Notes under the pieces: generated by a model
Told to the model about the DNA's origin: nothing
The model's database searches: none
What the model saw: only the letters and a program-made list of their open reading frames with translations
Part shown: in pieces, positions 1 through 7,809 of the stretch
How positions within the stretch are numbered: position 1 is the first letter of the stretch
How the letters are laid out: each line of letters starts with the position of its first letter
Position numbers and translations under genes: made by a program
NCBI RefSeq assembly: GCF_000717185.1
Contig: NZ_JNYE01000076.1
Coordinates: forward strand, 1-36,963
Length of the DNA: 36,963 bases
Direction: 5' to 3'
From: Kitasatospora phosalacinea
GTDB taxonomy: Bacteria > Actinomycetota > Actinomycetes > Streptomycetales > Streptomycetaceae

Positions 1-79
1 GGGTCCGGCGGGGCGGCGCGCCGCCGGTTTGGCGGGGGCCGGCCGGGGGCAGCCTCGGCTGGACGAGGGGGCTACCGCC

Positions 80-757
80 ATGGCCGGAGAGCGCGCACCG
101 CGGAGCGGCCCAGGGGGGTTCCTCGGCCCGGTCGAGCCGGGCGAGGGCACCTGGGCCCCGCTCGTGCTGCGCCCCGCGCCGCCCCCGGAGCCTCCGCCCC
201 GGCTGCTGAGCAAACGTCAGAAGTACCTGCTGGCAAGTTTCTTGCTGCTGCTCGCGCTGGCGCTGACGATCCTGCGCGCCGCGAACTACCCTGAGCAGGC
301 GGCGAATTCACCTCCGCCGCAGGATGTTCCTTTTCCTTCGCAGTCCACCCGGTTCGAGTACGTCGGCCCGGCCCCGGACCGCCCGGAGGCCTTCGCGCTG
401 GAGCTGGCGGTGCACAACACCGGCCCCGGCCCGGTGGACGTGCTGGGGGTGCGGCAGGGGTACCGGGGGCTGACCGTGCTGGTGGCGGGTTGGCTGCCGC
501 GGACGGTGCCGCCCGGCGGGACGGTGTCGCTGCGGGTGGGCCTGCGGGTGACGGACTGCTCGGGGGCCCCCGCGGACGCGACCCTCCCTTTCCTGGATGT
601 AACGCTGCGTAACACGCGCGCAATGGAGACCGTGAGCGAGATCCTGGGCGCCGACTACGCCCGGGACCTCTCCGCGGCGCTGCACGCGGCCTGCGACGGC
701 ACCGATAACCGGACGCCCGCGACCAGCACCGACGACCCGGACAAACCTGTTCGATAA
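80..757 (+). CDS. Single-pass membrane-anchored protein of unknown function
   Basis: I do not recognise the family. The 225-residue product has a proline- and glycine-rich, probably cytoplasmic N-terminus of about 45 residues. One strong transmembrane segment follows (the LLASFLLLLALALTIL stretch), preceded by basic residues (SKRQK), and then an extracytoplasmic domain of about 150 residues, so topology should be N-in/C-out. Two cysteines (TDCSG and HAACDG) lie in the outer domain and could form a disulfide. I chose ATG 80 over a TTG at 29 because GAGGGG stands about 10 nt upstream. A hairpin terminator follows at 816-837, so it looks monocistronic and separate from the liv operon. The open frame and codon bias make a real gene likely; function is unknown. 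Confidence 0.72.
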   Translation: MAGERAPRSGPGGFLGPVEPGEGTWAPLVLRPAPPPEPPPRLLSKRQKYLLASFLLLLALALTILRAANYPEQAANSPPPQDVPFPSQSTRFEYVGPAPDRPEAFALELAVHNTGPGPVDVLGVRQGYRGLTVLVAGWLPRTVPPGGTVSLRVGLRVTDCSGAPADATLPFLDVTLRNTRAMETVSEILGADYARDLSAALHAACDGTDNRTPATSTDDPDKPVR

Positions 758-815
758 ACGGACAACCCGGTGGTGACCAGGGAGTTGGCGAGTGCAAGCA
801 TCCGCGACTCGGGAC

Positions 816-837
816 GGAGCCCGGAATTTCGGGCTCC
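816..837 (+). terminator. Hairpin terminator after the first membrane protein gene
   Basis: Inverted repeat GGAGCCCG / CGGGCTCC with a 6-nt loop (GAATTT), followed within 10 nt by a GGGGTTTT run. It lies 58 nt past the upstream stop codon and before the livK promoter region, which fits a factor-independent terminator insulating the liv operon. Confidence 0.6.
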
Positions 838-915
838 ACCTGGGGTTTTCGACCATGATGTGAGATCAACTTCCGCAATGGTCATAACAAGAGAATCACA
901 GCCTCTCCTGTCCCA

Positions 916-945
916 CTGCCCGAGTCGGCACCGGCGGTCTAGAGT
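916..945 (+). promoter_or_regulatory. Candidate vegetative promoter for livK
   Basis: A -10 hexamer TAGAGT (940-945) is preceded by CTGCCC (916-921; 3 of 6 matches to TTGACA) with an 18-nt spacer. TAGAGT is a common HrdB-type -10 in Streptomyces. The implied start near 952 gives a leader of about 97 nt to the livK GTG. Assigned by eye only. Confidence 0.35.
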
Positions 946-1048
946 CACGCCCAGTCACCGCGCCGTCCGGTTTTCGGGCTGGGCCGTCGCGATCCGGCAC
1001 CGCCAGCCCTGTGCGCGTGTCCTCCAGATCCAGAAGGAGACCCTCGTC

Positions 1049-2308
1049 GTGCGAAAGAGCTCACTCCTTGTCGTGACCATTGCAGTGACCGCGGCGCTGA
1101 CGCTGTCCGCCTGCGGTTCGCGCGGCGGCAAGTCCGACTCCGGCGCGGACAACGCGGGCGCCAGCAACGGCGGCGGCAACAGCAGCAGCACCAAGGTCGT
1201 GATCGGCATCGACGCCCCGATCAGCGGCAGCCTGTCGGCCCTGGGCCTCGGCATCCGGAACTCGGTGGAGCTCGCGGCCAAGCAGGCCAACGCCAAGAAC
1301 TACGTCCCGGGCGTGACCTTCTCCATCGAGGCCAAGGACGACCAGGCCAACCCGACCACCGGCAAGCAGAACGCCACCGCCCTGGTCGACACCAAGGGCG
1401 TCGTCGGCGTGGTCGGCCCGCTCAACTCCAGCGTCTCGCTGACCATGCAGAAGGTCTTCGACGACGCCAAGCTGGCCCAGATCTCCCCCGCCAACACCAG
1501 CCCCGACCTGTCGCTGGGCCCGGACTGGGGCAGCGGCAAGTTCGCCCGCCAGTACCAGTCGTACTTCCGCACCGCCACCACCGACGTGGTGCAGGGCAAG
1601 TTCGCCGCCCAGTACCTGTACAACGACGCCAAGAAGACCAAGGTCTACGTCATCGACGACAAGAAGACCTACGGCGCGGGCCTGGCCTCCATCTTCGCGG
1701 ACGAGTTCAAGCGGCTCGGCGGCACCGTGGTCGGCACCGACCACATCAACCCGGGCGACAAGGACTTCTCCGCGATCGCCACCAAGGTCGCCGGGGCCGG
1801 CGCCGACTCGGTCTACTACGGCGGCGAGTACCCGGACGCCGGCCCGCTCAGCGACCAGCTGAAGAAGGGCGGCGCGAAGGTCCCGCTGTTCGGCGGCGAC
1901 GGCATCTACGACCCGGAGTTCGTCAAGCTCGCCAACGGCAACGGCGAGGGCGACCTGGCCACCTCGGTCGGCGTCCCGGTCGAGGAGCTGGACAGCGCCA
2001 AGGAGTTCGTCGCCAACTACACCGCGGCCAACTACAAGGACCCGTACGCGGCCTACGGCGGCTACTCGTACGACGCCGCCTGGGCGATCATCGAGGCGGT
2101 CAAGGCCGCCGTCGAGCACAACGGCGGCAAGGTCCCGGCCGACCTGCGCACCCAGGTGCTGGCGGAGCTCGGCAAGGTGAAGTTCACCGGCGTCACCGGC
2201 CCGGTCGCCTTCGACGAGTACGGCGACACCACCAACAAGCAGCTGACCGTGTACAGCGTCCAGTCCGGCGCCTGGAAGAAGGTCAAGAGCGGTACGTACA
2301 GCGGCTGA
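1049..2308 (+). CDS. livK: Branched-chain amino acid ABC transporter, substrate-binding lipoprotein
   Basis: Extracellular receptor that captures leucine, isoleucine, valine or similar amino acids and delivers them to the LivHM channel. The 419-residue product begins with a lipoprotein signal peptide (VRKSS, a hydrophobic core, lipobox LSACG), then a Gly/Ser/Asn-rich linker of about 30 residues. A type-1 periplasmic-binding fold follows (PF13458-like; VIGIDAPISGSLSALG, VGVVGPLNSSVS and AKKTKVYVIDDKKTYG are typical). GTG 1049 is chosen because AGAAGGAG sits about 10 nt upstream and the signal peptide starts there; the frame stays open further upstream without signal features. It is first in livKHMGF and is separated from livH by a hairpin. 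The exact ligand cannot be read from sequence. Confidence 0.93.
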   Translation: MRKSSLLVVTIAVTAALTLSACGSRGGKSDSGADNAGASNGGGNSSSTKVVIGIDAPISGSLSALGLGIRNSVELAAKQANAKNYVPGVTFSIEAKDDQANPTTGKQNATALVDTKGVVGVVGPLNSSVSLTMQKVFDDAKLAQISPANTSPDLSLGPDWGSGKFARQYQSYFRTATTDVVQGKFAAQYLYNDAKKTKVYVIDDKKTYGAGLASIFADEFKRLGGTVVGTDHINPGDKDFSAIATKVAGAGADSVYYGGEYPDAGPLSDQLKKGGAKVPLFGGDGIYDPEFVKLANGNGEGDLATSVGVPVEELDSAKEFVANYTAANYKDPYAAYGGYSYDAAWAIIEAVKAAVEHNGGKVPADLRTQVLAELGKVKFTGVTGPVAFDEYGDTTNKQLTVYSVQSGAWKKVKSGTYSG

Positions 2309-2342
2309 CCCGCACCGCACTCCCCCCGCTAAGACAGCCGTG

Positions 2343-2373
2343 AGGCGGAGGGCACCACAAGTGCCCTCCGCCT
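2343..2373 (+). terminator. Intra-operon hairpin between livK and livH
   Basis: Perfect 13-bp stem (AGGCGGAGGGCAC / GTGCCCTCCGCCT) with a 5-nt loop CACAA, followed by TCTCGT. It lies 34 nt after the livK stop and 31 nt before livH. It can act as a partial terminator, or as a 3' stabiliser of livK mRNA, giving more binding protein than permease. Confidence 0.75.
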
Positions 2374-2404
2374 TCTCGTACCCCCCAATCCACGGAGGCC
2401 CGCG

Positions 2405-3334
2405 GTGCACGAACTGCCGCAAAACCTGGCCAACGGACTGATGCTCGGCCTGATGTACGGCCTGATCGCCATCGGCTACACGATGGTCTACGGCATCGTC
2501 CAGCTCATCAACTTCGCCCACGGCGAGATCTTCATGATCGGCGGCTTCGGCGCGCTGACCGCCTACGCGGCGCTGCCGCACGGCACCTCCCTCTGGCTGG
2601 CGCTGCCGGTCATGATCCTCGGCGGTGTGATCGCCTCCGTGCTCACCGCCACCGCCGCCGAGCGGTTCGCCTACCGGCCGCTGCGCACCGCGCCCCGGCT
2701 GGCGCCGCTGATCACCGCGATCGGCCTGTCGATCGCGCTGCAGCAGGTGGTGTGGGCGTTCTACCCGGGCGGCAAGAAGGCGCTGTCCTTCCCGCAGTTC
2801 GGGGGCGACCCGATCGGCCTGGGCTCCTTCCACCTGCAGCGCAACGACCTGTTCCTGCTGGTCGCGGCGCCGCTGTGCATGCTGGTGCTGGCCGCCTTCG
2901 TGCGGCTGACCCGCACCGGCCGGGCCATGCAGGCCACCGCGCAGGACCCGGACACCGCGAAGCTGATGGGCATCGACACCGACCGGATCATCGTGGTCGC
3001 GTTCGCGCTGGGCGCGGCCTTCGCGGCCGTCGCGGCGGTCGCGCACGGCCTGCGCTACGGACAGGTCGACTTCACGATGGGCTTCCTGGCCGGTCTGAAG
3101 GCGTTCACCGCGGCGGTGCTGGGCGGCATCGGCAACGTCTACGGCGCGATGCTGGGCGGCCTGGTGCTGGGCGTCGCCGAGTCGATGGCCACCGCGTACG
3201 TCCAGGACGTCCCCGGCATGCACCAGCTCGGCGGCGGCGCCTGGGCCAACGTGTGGGCGTTCGTGCTGCTGATCGTCGTCCTGCTGGTGCGGCCGCAGGG
3301 CCTGCTGGGCGAGCGCGTCGCGGATCGGGTGTGA
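2405..3334 (+). CDS. livH: Branched-chain amino acid ABC transporter permease LivH
   Basis: One of the two inner-membrane permeases of the high-affinity branched-chain amino acid importer. The 309-residue product is of family-typical size, very hydrophobic, with the LivH opening NLANGLMLGLMYGLIAIGYT followed by INFAHGEIFMIGGF, a hallmark of PF02653 (BPD_transp_2). The ATPase-contact loop carries MGIDTDRIIVVAFALGA, and the end (VRPQGLLGER) is the usual LivH terminus. GTG start with ACGGAGGCC about 6 nt upstream. Only 5 nt separate its stop from livM, so translation is probably coupled. Confidence 0.94.
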   Translation: MHELPQNLANGLMLGLMYGLIAIGYTMVYGIVQLINFAHGEIFMIGGFGALTAYAALPHGTSLWLALPVMILGGVIASVLTATAAERFAYRPLRTAPRLAPLITAIGLSIALQQVVWAFYPGGKKALSFPQFGGDPIGLGSFHLQRNDLFLLVAAPLCMLVLAAFVRLTRTGRAMQATAQDPDTAKLMGIDTDRIIVVAFALGAAFAAVAAVAHGLRYGQVDFTMGFLAGLKAFTAAVLGGIGNVYGAMLGGLVLGVAESMATAYVQDVPGMHQLGGGAWANVWAFVLLIVVLLVRPQGLLGERVADRV

Positions 3335-3339
3335 GGACG

Positions 3340-5289
3340 ATGACCGAGAGCACGACCCACGAGACCACCCCGGTCCTGCCGCTGCCCGCGCACCTCGCGC
3401 TGGGCGCGGCGGTCGGCGGCGGAGTACTGGCCGCCGCGTCCGCGGCGATGTCCTGGACGTGGACGCCGGACTTCCCCGGCGACCTGACGTACTACGGCTC
3501 CCCGGCCGGCCTGCAGTGGCTGGCCCTGGTCGGCGGCGCGCTGACCGCGCTGCTGGCGCTGGCCGCCCGCGGGCTGAAGGGCCTGCGCTGGCTGAGCCCC
3601 TCGGGCAGCGGCAACGGCGTGCTGTTCGCCGCGCTCGGCACCTTCGCGGTGTGCTGGTACGCGGTGGTGGCGATCGCCGTGGAGCTGGACGGCCTGGTCA
3701 ACCTGGACCCGGGCGGCTGGCTGGCCGCGGTCGGTTCGCTGCTCGCCGTCCTGGGCGCGCTCGGCCTGCCGCTGGACCGCCGCCGCACCGTCCGCCACCC
3801 CGAGCTGCACTGGGGCCTGTACGCGGCGCTGGCGGTCTCCGCGGTGCTGCGGCTGGGCCTGGGCCAGGGCTGGGCGCTGCACGCCGTGCCGCCGGGCATC
3901 CGGCCGCTCTTCACCGAGAACCTGTGGTTCTTCGTCGCCCTGCCCGTGGCGATCGCGCTCTTCCGGCTGTGGCGCCTGCTGGACGGCTGGCTGCGGATCG
4001 GCCGGATCGAGCGTCCGCTGCCCGCCGCCCGCGCCCTGCCGGGCTGGGCGGAGATCCTGGTGGTGACCGCGGTGTTCGCGGTGGGCCTGGGCGTGGTCGA
4101 GTTCGGCGTCTCCACCGAGTACGGGGAGCTGTTCGTCGGCTTCCTGCTGCTGACCGCCTTCGCCACCGCGGCGCTGCTGGCGTCCGGCGCGGTGGGCCGG
4201 CTGCGCGAGCTGACGGCCCGGCACCGGGCGGTGACCACGGGCGCGGCGTTCGCCGCGGCGGGCGCGTTCCCGTTCACCCAGAGCAGCGAGACGTACGTGC
4301 TGATCGGCACCAACATCCTGATCTTCGCGACGGTGGCGCTCGGCCTGAACGTGGTGGTGGGCCTGGCGGGCCTGCTGGACCTCGGCTACGTGGCCTTCCT
4401 GGGCGTGGGCGCGTACGCGGCGGCGCTGGTGTCGGGTTCGCGGTTCTCGGTCTTCCGGGACCTGCACCTGCCGTTCCCGGTCGCGGTGCTGATCGGTGCG
4501 GCGGCGGCGCTGGTGTTCGGCGTGGTGATCGGCGCGCCGACGCTGCGGCTGCGCGGCGACTACCTGGCGATCGTGACGCTGGGCTTCGGCGAGATCTTCC
4601 GGATCGCGATGAACAACCTGGACGGCACGTCGGGCCCGAGCCTGACCAACGGCCCGAACGGCATCGCGGCGATCCCGGACGTCAACCTGTTCGGCTTCGA
4701 CTTCGGCGAGGCGCACGACTTCGGGCTCCTGCACCTGGGCAAGAACGGCAACTACCTGCTGCTGATGCTGGTGGCCACCGCGGTCGTGGTGACGGTGTTC
4801 GCGCGGGTCGCCAACTCCCGGATCGGCCGGGCCTGGGTGGCGATCCGGGAGGACGAGACGGCGGCCGAGGCGATGGGCATCAACGGCTTCCGGGTGAAGC
4901 TGATCGCCTTCGCACTGGGCGCGACGCTGGCCGGTCTGGCCGGTGCGGTGCAGGCGCACGTGTCGGGCGCGGTCTCGCCCGACCAGTACCTGTTCAGCAG
5001 CCCGACGCCGCCGAACTCGGCGTTCCTGCTGGCCGCGGTGATCCTCGGCGGCATGGGCACCATCAGCGGCCCGCTGGTGGGCGCGGCCCTGCTGTTCCTG
5101 ATCCCGGCGAAGCTGGAGTTCCTGCAGTCGTACCAGCTGCTGGCGTTCGGCGTGGCACTGATCCTGCTGATGCGCTTCCGCCCGGAGGGCCTGATCGCGG
5201 GCCGCCGGCAGCAGTTGGAGTTCCACGACGTGCAGTTGCCCGCGCAGGCCGCCCCGGCCGACGACGTACCGACCAAGGCGGGGGCGTGA
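3340..5289 (+). CDS. livM: Branched-chain amino acid ABC transporter permease LivM, long form
   Basis: Second permease of the Liv importer. The 649-residue product is much longer than a minimal LivM. The conserved LivM core (PF02653) starts only near residue 311 (LIGTNILIFATVALGLNVVVG, then GLLDLGYVAFLGVGAYAAAL) and ends with RFRPEGLIAG. The first 310 residues form an extra, strongly hydrophobic region that I read as about seven transmembrane segments joined by short loops, with no motif I recognise. Long LivM forms occur in actinomycetes. ATG 3340 follows GTGAGGACG and lies 5 nt after the livH stop. The 3' end overlaps livG by 4 nt (GTGA). Confidence 0.93.
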   Translation: MTESTTHETTPVLPLPAHLALGAAVGGGVLAAASAAMSWTWTPDFPGDLTYYGSPAGLQWLALVGGALTALLALAARGLKGLRWLSPSGSGNGVLFAALGTFAVCWYAVVAIAVELDGLVNLDPGGWLAAVGSLLAVLGALGLPLDRRRTVRHPELHWGLYAALAVSAVLRLGLGQGWALHAVPPGIRPLFTENLWFFVALPVAIALFRLWRLLDGWLRIGRIERPLPAARALPGWAEILVVTAVFAVGLGVVEFGVSTEYGELFVGFLLLTAFATAALLASGAVGRLRELTARHRAVTTGAAFAAAGAFPFTQSSETYVLIGTNILIFATVALGLNVVVGLAGLLDLGYVAFLGVGAYAAALVSGSRFSVFRDLHLPFPVAVLIGAAAALVFGVVIGAPTLRLRGDYLAIVTLGFGEIFRIAMNNLDGTSGPSLTNGPNGIAAIPDVNLFGFDFGEAHDFGLLHLGKNGNYLLLMLVATAVVVTVFARVANSRIGRAWVAIREDETAAEAMGINGFRVKLIAFALGATLAGLAGAVQAHVSGAVSPDQYLFSSPTPPNSAFLLAAVILGGMGTISGPLVGAALLFLIPAKLEFLQSYQLLAFGVALILLMRFRPEGLIAGRRQQLEFHDVQLPAQAAPADDVPTKAGA

Positions 5290-6116
5290 GCACCGTGACC
5301 ACCGAGACCAGGACCCCCGCCGCCGAGCCCGTGCTGGAGGCCTCCGGCGTGGTGATGCGCTTCGGCGGCCTGACGGCCGTGAACGACGTCGACCTGACGG
5401 TCCGCCAGGGCGAGATCGTCGGCCTGATCGGCCCGAACGGCGCCGGGAAGACGACCTTCTTCAACTGCCTGACGGGGCTGTACGTCCCGACCGAGGGCAC
5501 CGTGAAGTACAAGGGCACGGTGCTGCCGCCGAAGCCGCACCTGGTCACCCAGGCAGGCATCGCCCGGACCTTCCAGAACATCCGGCTGTTCGCCAACATG
5601 ACGGCGCTGGAGAACGTCCTGGTCGGCCGGCACACCCGCACCAAGGAGGGGCTGTTCTCGGCGATCCTGCGCGGCCCGGGCTACCGGCGGGCCGAGGCGG
5701 AGAGCCGGGAGCGGGCCCGGGAGCTGCTGGAGTTCTGCGGCCTCGGCGCGAAGGCCGACCACCTGGCCCGCAACCTGCCGTACGGCGAGCAGCGGAAGCT
5801 GGAGATCGCCCGGGCGCTGGCCTCCGACCCGGGGCTGCTGCTGCTGGACGAGCCGACCGCGGGCATGAACCCGCAGGAGACCCGGGCCGCCGAGGAACTG
5901 GTCTTCGCGATCCGGGACCTGGGCGTCGCGGTGCTGGTGATCGAGCACGACATGAAGTTCATCTTCAACCTGTGCGACCGCACCGCCGTGCTGGTGCAGG
6001 GCAAGAAGATCGTCGAGGGCGACCGGGAGACCGTCCAGAACGACGAACGGGTCGTCACCGCGTACCTCGGCGCCCCGCTCGAAGGAACCACCGCAGCTCA
6101 GGAGGACGGCCAGTGA
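5286..6116 (+). CDS. livG: Branched-chain amino acid ABC transporter ATP-binding protein LivG
   Basis: Cytoplasmic ATPase that powers the LivHM permease together with LivF. The 276-residue product has Walker A GPNGAGKTT (about residues 49-57), the Liv-type Q-loop region GIARTFQNIRLF, signature NLPYGEQRKLEIARAL (YGEQ in place of SGGQ, usual for LivG), Walker B LLLLDEPTAGMNP and the H-loop VIEHDM. The C-terminal BCA_ABC_TP extension (VAYLGAP-type end) is present. GTG 5286 overlaps the livM stop as GTGA; GTG 5295 is an alternative start three codons later. Its own stop overlaps the livF start. Confidence 0.95.
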   Translation: MSTVTTETRTPAAEPVLEASGVVMRFGGLTAVNDVDLTVRQGEIVGLIGPNGAGKTTFFNCLTGLYVPTEGTVKYKGTVLPPKPHLVTQAGIARTFQNIRLFANMTALENVLVGRHTRTKEGLFSAILRGPGYRRAEAESRERARELLEFCGLGAKADHLARNLPYGEQRKLEIARALASDPGLLLLDEPTAGMNPQETRAAEELVFAIRDLGVAVLVIEHDMKFIFNLCDRTAVLVQGKKIVEGDRETVQNDERVVTAYLGAPLEGTTAAQEDGQ

Positions 6117-6829
6117 CCGCTCTGCTGGAGGTCGAGGACCTCCGTGTCGCCTACGGCAAGATCGAGGCCGTCAAGGGCGTCTCGTTCACCGTCGAGCAGG
6201 GCAAGGTCACCACCCTGATCGGCACCAACGGGGCGGGCAAGACCACCACCCTGCGCACCCTGTCCGGGCTGCTGCGGCCGACCTCGGGCAAGGTCCTGTT
6301 CGACGGCCAGGCGATCGACACGGTGCCCGCGCACCGGATCGTCGCCCTGGGCCTGGCCCACTCCCCCGAGGGGCGGCACATCTTCCCGCGGATGACCATC
6401 GAGGAGAACCTGCTGCTGGGCGCCTTCCTGCGGCGCGACGCGGCGGGCATCGCCGCGGACGTCGACCGGGCCTGCACGCTGTTCCCGATCCTCGCCGAGC
6501 GCCGCAAGCAGGCCGCGGGCACCCTCTCCGGCGGCGAGCAGCAGATGCTCGCGATGGGGCGGGCGCTGATGTCCCGGCCCAAGCTGCTGATGCTGGACGA
6601 GCCGTCGATGGGCCTGTCGCCGCTGATGATGCAGAAGATCATGGCGACCATCGTGGAGCTGAAGGCCGCGGGCACCACCATCCTGCTGGTCGAGCAGAAC
6701 GCCCAGGCCGCGCTCTCCCTCTCGGACCGCGCCTACGTGATGACCACCGGGAGGATCACCCTCTCCGGCACCGGCGCGGAACTGCTGCACGACGAGTCGG
6801 TGCGCCGCCAGTACCTCGGCGAGGACTGA
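6113..6829 (+). CDS. livF: Branched-chain amino acid ABC transporter ATP-binding protein LivF
   Basis: Second ATPase of the Liv importer. The 238-residue product has Walker A GTNGAGKTT, the LivF hallmark SPEGRHIFPRMTIEENL, signature LSGGEQQMLAMGRAL, Walker B LLMLDEPSMGLSP and H-loop LLVEQN. It ends RRQYLGED, the normal LivF terminus. GTG 6113 overlaps the livG TGA as GTGA and is preceded by AGGAGGAC, so it is translationally coupled. Last gene of the operon; a 16-bp hairpin follows. Confidence 0.95.
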   Translation: MTALLEVEDLRVAYGKIEAVKGVSFTVEQGKVTTLIGTNGAGKTTTLRTLSGLLRPTSGKVLFDGQAIDTVPAHRIVALGLAHSPEGRHIFPRMTIEENLLLGAFLRRDAAGIAADVDRACTLFPILAERRKQAAGTLSGGEQQMLAMGRALMSRPKLLMLDEPSMGLSPLMMQKIMATIVELKAAGTTILLVEQNAQAALSLSDRAYVMTTGRITLSGTGAELLHDESVRRQYLGED

Positions 6830-6841
6830 CCCGGGCACGCG

Positions 6842-6876
6842 AGCGCCCCCGTCCGATGCGATCGGACGGGGGCGCT
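6842..6876. terminator. Bidirectional terminator between livF and the ANTAR regulator
   Basis: Perfect 16-bp inverted repeat (AGCGCCCCCGTCCGAT / ATCGGACGGGGGCGCT) with a 3-nt loop GCG, centred in the 64-nt gap between two convergent genes. The symmetry suits termination from either side. Confidence 0.85.
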
Positions 6877-6893
6877 GGTGCGCGCGGGGCGGC

Positions 6894-7547
6894 TCAGCCC
6901 TCGGCGGACTCCGCCTTCTTGCGGTCCTGGGCGGCGCCCTCCTCGATCACGGCCTCGGCGACGGCGGCCATCGTCATCCGGCGGTCCATCGAGGTCTTCT
7001 GGATCCAGCGGAACGCGGCGGGCTCGTTCAGGCCGAACTTGGTCTGCAGCACGCTCTTGGCGCGGTCGACCAGCTTGCGGGTCTCCAGTCGCTGCGAGAG
7101 GTCCGCGATCTCCTGCTCCAGGGTGCGCATCTCGGTGTAGCGGGAGACCGCCATCTCGATCGCCGGCACCAGGTCGCTCTTGCTGAACGGCTTGACGATG
7201 TACGCCATCGCCCCGGCGTCGCGGGCCCGGTCGACCAGCTCGCGCTGGGAGAACGCGGTCAGCATCAGCACCGGCGCGAGGTGCTGCTCGTGGATCCGCT
7301 CGGCGGCCGAGAGGCCGTCCAGGACCGGCATCTTCACGTCCAGGATGGCCAGGTCGGGCTTGAGCTCCTCGACCAGCCTGACCGCCGTCTCGCCGTCACC
7401 GGCCTCACCGACGACGGTGTAGCCCTCCTCCTCCAGCATCTCCTTGAGGTCGAGGCGGATGAGCGCCTCGTCCTCGGCGATGACGATTCGGGTGATCTGG
7501 GGCGAGTCGGTGTCAAGCGGCTGTGGCTGCTCGTCGGGGGTGCTCAC
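6894..7547 (-). CDS. ANTAR-domain response regulator (PdtaR-like)
   Basis: Two-component regulator acting on RNA rather than DNA: ANTAR outputs bind paired hairpins in nascent transcripts and prevent termination. The 217-residue product has an N-terminal receiver domain with acidic pair E25/D26, phosphoacceptor D70 (LAILDVKMP), T97 and K119 (YIVKPF). A linking coiled coil (MRTLEQEIADLSQRLETRK) and a C-terminal ANTAR domain at about 133-205 (LVDRAKSVLQTKFGLNEPAAFRWIQKTSMDRRM, given in pieces) follow. The architecture equals Mycobacterium PdtaR. GTG 7547 is chosen for GAGGAGC 5 nt upstream; the frame is open further upstream but runs into the tRNA. No histidine kinase lies nearby, so its partner is encoded elsewhere. 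Confidence 0.92.
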   Translation of the reverse strand: MSTPDEQPQPLDTDSPQITRIVIAEDEALIRLDLKEMLEEEGYTVVGEAGDGETAVRLVEELKPDLAILDVKMPVLDGLSAAERIHEQHLAPVLMLTAFSQRELVDRARDAGAMAYIVKPFSKSDLVPAIEMAVSRYTEMRTLEQEIADLSQRLETRKLVDRAKSVLQTKFGLNEPAAFRWIQKTSMDRRMTMAAVAEAVIEEGAAQDRKKAESAEG

Positions 7548-7593
7548 GGGGCTCCTCGGTCCGGCGGGGTGCTGCATGCATGAGCCTACCCAG

Positions 7594-7623
7594 CTGCCAT
7601 CGGGAGTGCGCACAGGGTATCCT
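7594..7623 (+). promoter_or_regulatory. Candidate tRNA-Leu promoter
   Basis: CTGCCA (7594-7599; 4 of 6 matches to TTGACA), an 18-nt spacer, then TATCCT (7618-7623). The predicted start lies about 10 nt before the mature tRNA 5' end. Position and spacing suit a tRNA promoter. Confidence 0.45.
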
Positions 7624-7639
7624 TCTCCCACCCGCCCTC

Positions 7640-7722
7640 GCCGGGTTGGTGGAACGGCATACACGGATGTCTCAAACACATCTGCCCGAGAGGGCTTGCG
7701 GGTTCGAATCCCGCACCCGGCA
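7640..7722 (+). tRNA. tRNA-Leu (anticodon CAA)
   Basis: A complete class II cloverleaf. Acceptor GCCGGGT pairs with ACCCGGC, followed by discriminator A (7722). The D-arm is GGTGGAACGGCATACAC. The anticodon stem GATGT/ACATC encloses loop CTCAAAC with CAA at 7673-7675, decoding UUG. A long variable arm GCCC-GAGA-GGGC is present, and T-arm GCGGG-TTCGAAT-CCCGC. The 3' CCA is not encoded. Length 83 nt. Nothing suggests pseudogenisation. A LAGLIDADG-type gene begins less than 100 nt downstream on the same strand. Confidence 0.97.
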
Positions 7723-7809
7723 CTCACGATGACTTCTCGACCAAAGGGCAAGATCGCCGATGGCTCACCTTTTGGGGTGAAGTCCGGCGAGTCAGCCCCT
7801 GGCGGGACT

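Noticed and set aside
1061..3223. A 720-codon open frame antisense to livK and livH
   Set aside because: Low-complexity translation opposite well-identified genes with clear motifs.
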